Of a DNA stretch of 32,966 bases, positions 1-7,784 are shown piece after piece. Source of the DNA: Actinomycetota bacterium. Lineage in GTDB: Bacteria; Armatimonadota; SYMT01. The stretch is taken from the NCBI GenBank assembly GCA_005798285.1, contig SYKE01000065.1, forward strand, positions 1 through 32,966. Direction: 5' to 3'. Numbering within the stretch: the stretch's first letter is position 1; the number at the start of each line of letters is the position of its first letter. The position numbers and the translations under genes are program-made. A model generated the notes under the pieces. The model was not told the origin of the DNA. It saw only the letters and a program-made list of their open reading frames with translations, and made no database searches.

Positions 1-1
1 A

Positions 2-127
2 CTGGACAAAGAGGTCAGCGCTTGGAAAGCCGAACGCAACCAAGCGCTGTGCCCAATGAGATGGCGCTTCACAACTGCCAAGGCGCGAAATCGCCTCGCT
101 CGCCTCTACCCCTCATTAGATGCCTGA
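2..127 (+). CDS. IS630-type transposase, C-terminal fragment (5' end outside window)
   Basis: Frame 2 is open from the first bases to a TGA at 125-127, giving about 41 residues. The peptide contains LDKEVSAWKAERN, then WRFTTAKARNRLARLYPSLD. IS630-family DDE transposases typically end with a W-x-FTT-x-DAR-x-KLKRLYP motif, so I read this as the transposase's C-terminus. The rest lies left of the window. The reading frame is convergent with, and overlaps by 22 bases, the 3' end of the WD40 gene on the other strand. I could not identify a terminal inverted repeat or the TA target duplication expected for IS630, so the element's edge is not placed. The family call rests on memory of the motif only. 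Confidence 0.75.
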   Translation: MDKEVSAWKAERNQALCPMRWRFTTAKARNRLARLYPSLDA

Positions 128-3100
128 CAGACCACTAGGGGCGGCATCCCTGCTCGGGGGTTCGAAACCCAGATCCGTGCGGTCTTGTCACGGCTGGCGG
201 TGAGGATGCGGGAGCCGTCGGGAGACCACGCGGCGGATGTGACCTCATCGGAGTGTCCGACGAGGGCGGCGAGTTCCCGGCCGGTGGTCGGATCCCAGAC
301 GCGGGCAGTCCCGTCCTCACTCGCCGTGAGGATGCGGGACCCGTCGGGAGCCCACACGGCGGAGTTTACGTGACCGACATGCCCTTTGAGGAGGGTAAGC
401 TCCCTGCCCGAGAGGGCATCCCAGACACGAGCGGTTTTGTCGTCACTCGCGGTGAGGATGCGGGTTCCGTCGGGAGCCCAGACGGCGGAGTTGACCAGCT
501 CGGAATGCCCCTGGAGAATGACGACCTTCCTGCCCGATGCAGGATCCCAAACACAGGCGGTAAAGTCGCCACCGGCAGTGAGGATGCGGGATCCTTCGGG
601 AGACCACACGGCGGAGTTGAACCCCAACCGGTCACTCTTGAGGGCGGCCAGCTGCCTGCCCGACGCGGGATCCCAGATGCGGGCGGTGCCATCGTCTCCG
701 GCGGTCAGGATGCGGGCGCCATCGCGAGACCACACGGCGGAGTTGACCCAACCGGAATGCCCGCTGAGCACGCTGATCTGCCTGCCGGCCGTCGAATCCC
801 AGACGCGGGCGGTGTGGTCTCCACTGGCGGTGAGGATGCGGGAACCGTCGGGCGACCCCACCGCGGACCTGACCGGCTCGGAGTGCCCCTTGAGGATCGT
901 GATCACCCTGCCTGAGGCAGGGTCCAAGACGCGGGCGGTGTTGTCCCAACTCGCGGTGAAGATGCGGGAACCATCCGGAGCCCAGACGGCGGACCTGACC
1001 CCAGTGGAATGCCCCTTGAGGACGGCGAGTTCGCTGCCGCCGGTCGGATCCCAGACGCGGACGGTTTTGTCGTAACTCGCGGTGAGGATGCGGGAACCGT
1101 CGGGAGACCAGACGGCAGAGTTGACCCCATCCAAATGGCCCTTGAGGATGGCGGGCTCCTGCCCCGAGGAGGGATCCCAAATGAGAGCGATCTCGTCCTC
1201 GCCTACCGCGAGGATGCGGGAGCCGTCGGGAGACCAGGTGGCGGAGTTTACAGAACCGGACTGCCCCTTGAGGACGGCGAGTTCCCTCCCGGCGATTGGA
1301 TCCCAGACGCGGGCGGTCCCGTCGTTACTTGCGGTGAGGATGCGGGACCCGTCGGTAGACCACACGGCGGAGTTGACCCAACCGGAATGCCCCTTGAGGA
1401 CGGAGAGTTCCCTGCCCGAGGCGGGATCCCAGACGCGGGCGGTGTTGTCCCAACTCGCGGTGAGGATGCGGGACCCGTTGGGAGACCACACGGCGGAGTT
1501 GATCACCCTGGAATGCCCTTTGAGGACCGAGAGTTCCCTGCCGGCAGTTGGATCCCAGACGCGGGCGGTGTGGTCTCCACTGGCGTTGAGGTCTCCACTC
1601 GAGGTGAGGATGCGGGAACCGTCGGGTGACCACGCGGCCGAGTTGACCCCACTGGAATGCCCTTTGAGGACGGAGAGTTCCCTGCCCGAGGCGGGATCCC
1701 AGACGCGGGCGGTCTTATCGTAACTTGCGGTGAGGATGCGGGAACCGTCGGGTGACCACACGGCAGAAGTGACCGAGCTGGAGTGTCCGTTGAGGACGGT
1801 GAGTTGCCTGCCTGAAGCGGGATCCCAGACACGCGCGGTTCTGTCCACACTTGCCGTGAGGATGCGGGAACCGTCGGGGGACCACACGGCGGAAGTGACC
1901 CATTCGGAATGCCCCTTGAGGACGGAGAGTTCCCTGCCCGAGGCGGGATCCCAAACGCGAGCGGTGTTGTCTCGGCTCGCGGTGAGGATGCGGGAACCGT
2001 TGGGAGACCACACGGCGGAGACGACTCCATCAGAATGCCCTCGGAGGGTCAACTTCTCCGGATGAGTTTGGGCGTACCAGTAACCCCACTCCCAGCCCCG
2101 GTGACGACTCTGCCGTGTCGATGCGAGCAGTTCTTCGGCATGCCCGAATGCATGGTTCAAGAGTTCCCGCTGCACCAGATTCATACTGGCGGTGTAGCTC
2201 TCGCGGTCGGCTCGATCTGCCGCGGAGCGGACCTCCGCGGTCCGTCTGTCTGCAAGCCGTCGCGCGGTACTTTCGGAATTGCGGGCCTGCTGTTCTTGGA
2301 CGAGTGCCAGCCGCGCCGCCTCCCGAGCATCAACAGACTCCTTTAATCGGTTCGTGGCGTTCTCGCGCGCGAGGTCTGCCTCCTGGAGCGCATCCAATCG
2401 TTGTTTGGCCAGGTCGGCGTTCTCACTGGCGCTTCGCTGGGCGGCTTCCGCCATGCCGCGAAGGCGCGTCTCACTCTTCCCCGCCCGGTCGCTTTGCCGG
2501 AAGGCGATCACCACCAGCGCCAGCATCACCATCACAATCGCGGAAGAAACCGTCAGCGCCCGGTTCCGTCCTCTGCGCTCCGCTTCACGCTGGCGGCGGA
2601 TGTCGGCGGGGTCGCGGTGGCGCTGGATCCAGGCGCGGTCGAAGACCCGGGAGTAAATGCGGTTGCGGATCGCCAGGCCGCGTTCGCTCCGACGCGCCAG
2701 GCCCGAAAGCAGCAGCGCGGAGACGGCTGGGTCGGTCTCGTCATCCGCCACCTGCTTGCCGGCGGCCAGCCGGCTGTGGAGCTCCAGCACCGTCTCCGGA
2801 TCCGTGCCGCCCTTCAGCAAGCGGTCGGCGACGAAGCGGAGGTTGTCCTCCGTCTCCGAGGAGCGCTGATCGAAGAACAGGCGGTTGCATGCAGCGTCGA
2901 CCCCGGCGGCGGTGGGGTTGGCCGAGTTCTGCATCTCGCGGCAGAGGCGCTGGGTGAGGTAGGGGTGGCCGTGGGTCCAGTGCATCACCCGACCGAGGAT
3001 CTCGTGACCCTGGGCGCCGAGACCGGCCGCGAGGGGCGCTGCCTCATCCCGCGTGAAGTCCCGAAGCTCGATCCGGACGCCGATGTTGAACGGCGTGATG

Positions 3101-3693
3101 CGAGGATCGGCGATGAGATCGGCGGGGGAGGCCACGCCGAGGAGGCAAAACGTGAGTCGAGCCAGCTCCGGCTCGCTGGCGCGGCGAACATAGAGTTCGC
3201 GGATGGCGGCGAAGAACTCGTCGGTATCGAAGCTGAGGCTGCGAACGACATCGATCTCGTAGATGAAGAGGACGATCCGTCCGGGGCGCGAGGGCAGCGC
3301 CACCTCGGTGAGTGCGGCGGTGAAGCGGGCGAGGGGAGGCAGGCGGGGGTGGTCCAGCCAGAACTCTTCGAGTTCATCCTCGAGTTTGAGTTCCCGGCCG
3401 ATGCGGGCGAGGAGGAGATCGTACCACTGCTCGGGAGAGAGGCTGCGGCCGAAGGCGGTGAGATCGGCGACGGCGACGTGGGCGCTCGCCTCGCGGAGCC
3501 GGGTGGCGGCGCGGGTCATGAGGGAGGACTTGCCCATCTGCCGCGAGGTGAGGATATAGCAGAAGTCGCCGCGGAGGAGCGAGGAGAGCAGATCGTCGTC
3601 CGCCTGCCGGGAGACGTAACAGGCCGCATCCCGCGGCACCGTGCCGCCGACGTGGTAGAAGCTATCCGCGTTGGGATGAAGATCGTGGCTCAT
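106..3693 (-). CDS. AAA-like ATPase / transmembrane / coiled-coil / 15x WD40 repeat protein
   Basis: Start ATG at 3693 gives 1195 residues; the frame stays open upstream to 3858, but homology to the family begins near this Met. Residues 10-350 form an AAA-like domain (AAA_35/PF14516 type): Walker A SRQMGKSS (50-57), then a Walker B-like LFIYEID (142-148) and the family motif LLGVASPADLI (184-194). The first Walker B acid is Tyr145 where the family usually has Asp. A transmembrane helix follows at about 380-398, an Ala/Arg/Glu-rich coiled coil at 400-495, the RGWEWGYWY linker (532-540), and fifteen WD40 blades from 552 to the C-terminus. Known relatives are STAND-like sensor or scaffold proteins; the ligand is unknown. 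The topology suggests an N-terminal cytoplasmic ATPase with the propellers across the membrane, but this is inferred. The divergent kinase gene is a plausible partner. Confidence 0.85.
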   Translation of the reverse strand: MSHDLHPNADSFYHVGGTVPRDAACYVSRQADDDLLSSLLRGDFCYILTSRQMGKSSLMTRAATRLREASAHVAVADLTAFGRSLSPEQWYDLLLARIGRELKLEDELEEFWLDHPRLPPLARFTAALTEVALPSRPGRIVLFIYEIDVVRSLSFDTDEFFAAIRELYVRRASEPELARLTFCLLGVASPADLIADPRITPFNIGVRIELRDFTRDEAAPLAAGLGAQGHEILGRVMHWTHGHPYLTQRLCREMQNSANPTAAGVDAACNRLFFDQRSSETEDNLRFVADRLLKGGTDPETVLELHSRLAAGKQVADDETDPAVSALLLSGLARRSERGLAIRNRIYSRVFDRAWIQRHRDPADIRRQREAERRGRNRALTVSSAIVMVMLALVVIAFRQSDRAGKSETRLRGMAEAAQRSASENADLAKQRLDALQEADLARENATNRLKESVDAREAARLALVQEQQARNSESTARRLADRRTAEVRSAADRADRESYTASMNLVQRELLNHAFGHAEELLASTRQSRHRGWEWGYWYAQTHPEKLTLRGHSDGVVSAVWSPNGSRILTASRDNTARVWDPASGRELSVLKGHSEWVTSAVWSPDGSRILTASVDRTARVWDPASGRQLTVLNGHSSSVTSAVWSPDGSRILTASYDKTARVWDPASGRELSVLKGHSSGVNSAAWSPDGSRILTSSGDLNASGDHTARVWDPTAGRELSVLKGHSRVINSAVWSPNGSRILTASWDNTARVWDPASGRELSVLKGHSGWVNSAVWSTDGSRILTASNDGTARVWDPIAGRELAVLKGQSGSVNSATWSPDGSRILAVGEDEIALIWDPSSGQEPAILKGHLDGVNSAVWSPDGSRILTASYDKTVRVWDPTGGSELAVLKGHSTGVRSAVWAPDGSRIFTASWDNTARVLDPASGRVITILKGHSEPVRSAVGSPDGSRILTASGDHTARVWDSTAGRQISVLSGHSGWVNSAVWSRDGARILTAGDDGTARIWDPASGRQLAALKSDRLGFNSAVWSPEGSRILTAGGDFTACVWDPASGRKVVILQGHSELVNSAVWAPDGTRILTASDDKTARVWDALSGRELTLLKGHVGHVNSAVWAPDGSRILTASEDGTARVWDPTTGRELAALVGHSDEVTSAAWSPDGSRILTASRDKTARIWVSNPRAGMPPLVVCQASNEG
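133..2040 (-). repeat. Tandem array of fifteen 126-bp WD40-coding units
   Basis: Fifteen in-frame units of 42 codons run without spacers inside the WD40 gene. Unit 4 has 48 codons. Each unit reads roughly GHS-x3-NSAVWSPDGSRIL, TASxDxTARVWDP, then ASGRELxVLK. Most units differ mainly at the three residues after GHS and at the residue following TAS. Unit 7 (GQSGSVNSATWS, EDEIALIWDP) and unit 12 (SDRLGFNSAVWS) are the most diverged; unit 15 departs from the pattern after ARIW. The period is a multiple of three, which also holds long antisense frames open. Confidence 0.95.
1573..1608 (-). repeat. 18-bp tandem duplication inside WD40 unit 4
   Basis: On the plus strand gtctccactggcgttgag (1573-1590) is followed directly by gtctccactcgaggtgag (1591-1608). 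The copies match at 15 of 18 positions by eye. It adds six residues (peptide TSSGDLNASGDH) to unit 4, between blade strands, and keeps the reading frame. It is consistent with replication slippage. Confidence 0.85.
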
Positions 3694-4148
3694 GGTGAGA
3701 TCGCGGCTTCGGCCCGTAACGGGGTGTACCGGCGCTCCAAACCTCTCGGAGATCTGAGAGAGAGTCCCCCGTCGGATTGTCCGTTCGGTTCGAAACGCCA
3801 GGGATCCTGCGCTGAAGCTTATTCGCCGACCCGGTTTCAGCGGCGTCCCCGCTCCCAATTCCGGTGTGCCTGGCGCCGGTGTATCGGGATGAGAGGAGAA
3901 ATCTCCACGTCGCCGACAGGTGAACCACTTCCACCAAAACGATCCCCGTATCGGTCCATGGGTTCATCGATTCGAGAGGCCGCGCGCGCCGCAATTCCCG
4001 CGGCTCCGGCAAGCTGAACCTGGGCGGATGGGCGGCGGCGCCGCAAGCGTGCAGGAGCCTCTCCGGCAGGCCGGCGAAACAAACCTGAAGGCGATGCCGT
4101 TCCCCAGATCCCAACATCTTCCCGATGGAGCCGTGAAACAGCAGGTCT
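3694..4148. other. Divergent intergenic region between WD40 ATPase and kinase genes
   Basis: This 455-base stretch separates two start codons facing away from each other, so it should contain promoters for both genes. I see no convincing -35/-10 pair and no RNA gene. A short palindrome, ggagaaatctcc (3895-3906), is present but too small to interpret. The WD40 gene's frame stays open to 3858, so part of the stretch could be coding if that gene starts upstream. Confidence 0.5.
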
Positions 4149-5750
4149 ATGGCCCTGACCCACCGATTTGAAGCGGGCAACGTTCTGGGAGCGTACGTGC
4201 TGCAGGCGTATGTCGGCCGCGGCGGGTACGGCGAAGTGTGGCGCGCCGCCCGTCGCGATGCTCGATATGCCAGGCCGGTCGCGCTGAAAATCCCACAGCC
4301 GGACGGATGCTCCCCACCGGAGGTCGAGCAGATGCTGCGCGACCAGCTTTTGCACGAGATTGAGACCTGGATCCGCGCCAGCGGCCACCCCAACATAGTG
4401 CCGTTTCATGAGGGTTTCGAGCACCACGGGGGCTGGGTGCTGGTTTCGGAGTATGTCGAGGAAGGCTCCCTTCATGCGTTTCTCCAGCAGCAGCCCCAAC
4501 GGCGGCTGCAGCGGCAGGAGGCCATCCGGATCGTCGCCGGGATCCTCACCGGTCTCGAACACCTCCACGCCCGGGGCGTCATCCACCGTGACTTGAAGCC
4601 GGGCAACATACTCATGCAGAGCGGAACCCCGCGGATCACCGACTTCGGGATTTCCCGCTTCACGCAGACCGGCGCGAGGACCGAAACACCCCTGGGATCC
4701 TTCGCCTACATGTCGCCGGAAGCGCTGGCGGGGAGGATCGATCGGACGGTAGATCTGTGGTCGACGGCAGTCTTGCTCCACGAGGCCCTGGGTGGCCGGC
4801 CCCCGTTCGGAGGTGAGAGCCATTCCGCCTTGATGCACGCCATCCAGACCCAGCATCCCCGGCCGCTGCCCGAGGACATTCCTTCGGGGCCGAGACAACT
4901 CCTGGCGCGCGCACTGGACAAGACCCTCTCCAACCGATTTTCCACGGCACGGGAGTTTCGAAGCGCACTGGAGTCACTCTCAGCGGCGGAGTCGCACCGC
5001 ACGGGGCCAGCGTCTCAGGCGCCGGCTCGGCGCGTCAATCCCATTGATGGCGCCGAGATGGTGGCAGTCCCCGCCGGCCGGTTCCGCATGGGGGATCGAC
5101 AAGCCGGAGGGATCACCCGGTCCGTGAACGTAACGACGGGCTTTTATCTGTACCGGTCGCCGGTGACCAACGCCCAGTACCGTAAGTTCGTCGCTGCGAC
5201 GGGACACCGACCACCGGCTTATTGGGATGACTCCCGGTTCAACCGGGATCGCCAGCCCGTGGTGGGGGTGGACTTTTCGGACGCAGAGCGGTACTGCGAG
5301 TGGGCGGGTGGAGCCCTCCCGACAGAGGCCCAGTGGGAGTGGGCCGCATGCGGCGCGTCCGGCGGAAGCTATCCGTGGGGCGAGGATGAGCCGGACCCAG
5401 ACCGGGCTCACTTCGGCGGGAGTTTGCGGACCGGGTCGCCGGCGGAAGTACCCTGCCGGGAGTTGGGGGCGAGTTGGTGCGGCGCCCTGGATCTTTGGGG
5501 AAACGTGTGGGAGTGGTGTCGCGACTGGCATCGCGAGTTCCCGCTCCGAGAGAATGGGATGAATCTCGATGACCCGGTAGAGCTTGAGCCCACAAGTGCC
5601 CGGTGCATCCGCGGCGGATCCTGGCTCGATGGGGTGGCGGCTCTCAAACCGGCTCTCAGGCAGCACAATTCGCCCACGGCCCTGAGTCGCCTCCTCGGAT
5701 TTCGAGTGGTCATTCCCACCGCGGGGGTAGATTCCCCGCACGCGAGTTGA
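4149..5750 (+). CDS. Ser/Thr protein kinase fused to an FGE-sulfatase-like (SUMF1) domain
   Basis: The protein has 533 residues. Residues 12-275 are a Hanks-type kinase with glycine loop GRGGYGEVW (23-31), Lys47 in VALKI, catalytic HRDLKPGN (146-153), DFG (165-167) and SPE (189-191). All residues needed for catalysis are present. After a short linker without a membrane helix, residues 299-523 form an FGE/SUMF1-type C-type-lectin fold: GAEMVAVPAGRFRMGD, WGNVWEWCRDW (450-460), CIRGGSW (486-492), and GFRV near the end. The two active-site cysteines of true FGE should follow the GGSW turn. They are absent; the segment reads LDGVAALKPALRQH. The domain is therefore probably a ligand-binding or regulatory module, not a sulfatase-maturing enzyme. 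No signal peptide is visible. It may phosphorylate or relay a signal from the divergently encoded WD40 ATPase; that link is inferred from position only. Confidence 0.93.
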   Translation: MALTHRFEAGNVLGAYVLQAYVGRGGYGEVWRAARRDARYARPVALKIPQPDGCSPPEVEQMLRDQLLHEIETWIRASGHPNIVPFHEGFEHHGGWVLVSEYVEEGSLHAFLQQQPQRRLQRQEAIRIVAGILTGLEHLHARGVIHRDLKPGNILMQSGTPRITDFGISRFTQTGARTETPLGSFAYMSPEALAGRIDRTVDLWSTAVLLHEALGGRPPFGGESHSALMHAIQTQHPRPLPEDIPSGPRQLLARALDKTLSNRFSTAREFRSALESLSAAESHRTGPASQAPARRVNPIDGAEMVAVPAGRFRMGDRQAGGITRSVNVTTGFYLYRSPVTNAQYRKFVAATGHRPPAYWDDSRFNRDRQPVVGVDFSDAERYCEWAGGALPTEAQWEWAACGASGGSYPWGEDEPDPDRAHFGGSLRTGSPAEVPCRELGASWCGALDLWGNVWEWCRDWHREFPLRENGMNLDDPVELEPTSARCIRGGSWLDGVAALKPALRQHNSPTALSRLLGFRVVIPTAGVDSPHAS

Positions 5751-5803
5751 GCGGATGGACGGGCTCTCACCGCCAGATCAGTGAGACCGGACCGTCGCCA
5801 TCG

Positions 5804-6427
5804 CTATCCTTGGCCACTGTACCGTGCCAGATCAAAAAGACCGTTAATGAAGCAGTGGAAGCTTTGAGATCGGCTGCGTTCCGGTAGGATGTGTTGGCCG
5901 ACGGCGCGAGCGGCTTCAATTTTCCTAAGACCGTTACGGAAGTAGCCGTAGGGCTGCATAACCGCCTCAAACGCTTCCCAGGCATTCCGGATGCGGTCCG
6001 GATCGCGAAACCTCGCGCGGGACGCTACTTCGGGTGAAGCTCTTGGATACGCGGCAACTACCGCCTGCCAGTCGCCAAAGTACCAGGACTCCAATTCCTG
6101 CACCACGATTCGGTTCAGAACCCGACGGCAGTTGGGGTTGGATGTGTCCAGCCGTAGCCTAGCGTCTGTAGCGGCCCGCTCCAGCCGTTGTTTGAGTTCA
6201 ATACAATTGTCGTCGTCTTGATCCACCAGGACGATCCAGCGGTACTCGGATGGAGCCCAGGAGGACTCCCCCCGCAGCCGATCGGGAACTCGACTCGGCA
6301 GATCCAACTTTCCCTGGAAGCTGCCGATCTCAAAAGTCACAGTCTCCGGCAGAATTCTTGGGAGAAGGGCGTTCAGGAAGGCTTCCATTGACTCCTCTTC
6401 TACAAAGATGACCAGGTGCGGCCCCAT
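5804..6427 (-). CDS. DUF4276 family protein, TOPRIM-like (partner of AAA ATPase)
   Basis: The ATG at 6427 overlaps the ATPase stop by one base (TGATG), giving 207 residues; a GTG three bases upstream is also possible. The N-terminus HLVIFVEEESMEAFL places acidic residues after the first beta-strand, and VLVDQDDDN (about 67-74) supplies a D-x-D after a later strand. That E...DxD layout is the TOPRIM nuclease pattern. VQELESWYFGD (about 109-119) matches the QELExW motif I associate with DUF4276. Coupling to an AAA ATPase is the usual arrangement for this family and resembles the OLD and PARIS ATPase/TOPRIM systems. A defence role as nuclease effector is inferred. No signal peptide or membrane segment is seen. 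Confidence 0.75.
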   Translation of the reverse strand: MGPHLVIFVEEESMEAFLNALLPRILPETVTFEIGSFQGKLDLPSRVPDRLRGESSWAPSEYRWIVLVDQDDDNCIELKQRLERAATDARLRLDTSNPNCRRVLNRIVVQELESWYFGDWQAVVAAYPRASPEVASRARFRDPDRIRNAWEAFEAVMQPYGYFRNGLRKIEAARAVGQHILPERSRSQSFHCFINGLFDLARYSGQG

Positions 6428-7659
6428 CACGGCGAGATCGGCCGAGTCGGTGCGCCGGCCCGAGTCAGAGGATCGCCCACCCCAAACCGTCCCTCCATCC
6501 AGAGGTGGCCCAAGAGGGCTCCTTGCCGCAGAGCTGCCGTGACGCCCCGAATGCCGCTTGCGCAGGTTGCGCGTGTATAGCCGAACTCATCGCGCCAGAG
6601 GATCCACACCTCTTCGGGGCGCATGGCATTCAGGAAGAACGGCGAGTGAGTGGTCACCAGCAGTTGGGACTCCTCTGCCGCGCCCCGGAAGTCTTCTCCG
6701 AGTTCCTGAAGCAAACGAGGATGCAGGTAGTTCTCCGGCTCCTCAATGCCCATCAACGGCGGCGGGTCGGGATCATGGAGTAGGAGCAGATATGCCAGCA
6801 GCTTGAGGGTTCCCTCAGAGGCAAATCGTGCGAGAATGGGTCGCTCGAACGGAGCGTCCTTCAGACGGAGCAGCAGGCGACCGTCAGGGAGGAACTCAGC
6901 GACCAGTTTTTCAAGGTGGGGCACCCGCCGACGGAGCGCACGAAATGTCTCGGTGAGCCGATCCGGATGTTCCTCGGCCAGATACTGAATGACATTGGCC
7001 ACATTGTCTCCGGATGCCGAGATTCGTCGATGGGGTCCAGCTTCCGGCTGCCCCTCTTCGCTGCCTGCCGTAAAGTAGTTCAGTCGCCACTCGATGATGA
7101 AGGTGCGAAGCGCTGCCACCCTCGGGTTGTCGGCGAGTTGCCCCAGTGCATTGACGGCGACGATGTCGGCGCCCGTTAAGCGGACCTGCCTTAGGCGTGG
7201 TCCGCTATCCCCCGCGGACTCGTCCCCGACGTAGCCGTCGCCCGCCTGGTAATCCAGCAGCCGCCTGGTGGGCGTGGACAGCGATTCACGGTGTTCCATC
7301 CACTCTTCGGCAACCGCGAGAGAGCCGTTATCCTGCTGTATCGCCAGATGGTAAGCGATGGTGGATCGATCCGGCAGTTCCACGTCGAGTTCAATGACGA
7401 CCGGCCCAGAAGAGCCTCGAGATAGAAGTTCTGCCGCTCGGCCCCGGCGGTCCCACGCAGAGCGAAGCCCGGACTCGAAGCACTCGGCAAGGAATGCAAG
7501 TACGTCGAACAGAGTGGACTTGCCGCTTCCGTTCGGTCCTACCAGAACCGTGAGCGGTGTGAGTTCGTGGAACGATACGTTCCTCAGCGAACGAAAGTTC
7601 TGGACCCTCAGGCCCAGAAGTCGCGTCCGCCCAGGTGCTGTAGTGGTCTCTCTATTCAC
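6427..7659 (-). CDS. AAA family ATPase (RecF/SMC/OLD-like, AAA_21)
   Basis: The protein has 410 residues and a GTG start with no strong ribosome-binding site, so the start is uncertain. RVQNFRSLRNVSF (18-30) is the typical N-terminal strand of this class. It is followed by Walker A GPNGSGKST (41-49), an ABC-like signature with SEG at 281-283, Walker B LMGIEEPEN (302-310) and the H-loop TTHSPFF (336-342). Glu occupies the usual Asp place in Walker B, as is common in this family. There is no zinc hook and only a modest insert between the ATPase halves. Its stop overlaps the start of the DUF4276 gene, so the two are almost certainly co-translated and probably act as one complex. By analogy with ATPase/TOPRIM pairs the ATPase would be the sensor or scaffold and the partner the effector. 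Confidence 0.88.
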   Translation of the reverse strand: MNRETTTAPGRTRLLGLRVQNFRSLRNVSFHELTPLTVLVGPNGSGKSTLFDVLAFLAECFESGLRSAWDRRGRAAELLSRGSSGPVVIELDVELPDRSTIAYHLAIQQDNGSLAVAEEWMEHRESLSTPTRRLLDYQAGDGYVGDESAGDSGPRLRQVRLTGADIVAVNALGQLADNPRVAALRTFIIEWRLNYFTAGSEEGQPEAGPHRRISASGDNVANVIQYLAEEHPDRLTETFRALRRRVPHLEKLVAEFLPDGRLLLRLKDAPFERPILARFASEGTLKLLAYLLLLHDPDPPPLMGIEEPENYLHPRLLQELGEDFRGAAEESQLLVTTHSPFFLNAMRPEEVWILWRDEFGYTRATCASGIRGVTAALRQGALLGHLWMEGRFGVGDPLTRAGAPTRPISP

Positions 7660-7784
7660 GGTGGTCCGAAGATGGTTCAGCGTCTACTCGGTGGTCTTAC
7701 CACGAGTCGGCCTGATCTGCCCCGGAGGCTCGTGACTGCACAGCCAGACTCGCTCTGAACCGTTGTAGCGGCTGGCGATTCGCT

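Noticed and set aside
133..2040. CRISPR-like regular repeats
   Set aside because: The repeats are 126 bp with no spacers, are in-frame coding, and translate to WD40 blades.
185..2065. Several plus-strand open frames of 60-230 codons across the WD40 array
   Set aside because: They are antisense shadows kept open by the 126-bp period (a multiple of three). Their peptides are Gly/Pro/Arg-rich repeats with no known domain.
2401..4017. Long plus-strand frame of 538 codons
   Set aside because: It lies opposite the AAA domain, whose motifs are clear on the minus strand; its own translation has no recognisable domain.
4149..5750. FGE domain as the maturase for the window's sulfatases, or as a diversity-generating retroelement target
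   Set aside because: The active-site cysteines are missing, and no reverse transcriptase or template repeat is visible in the window.
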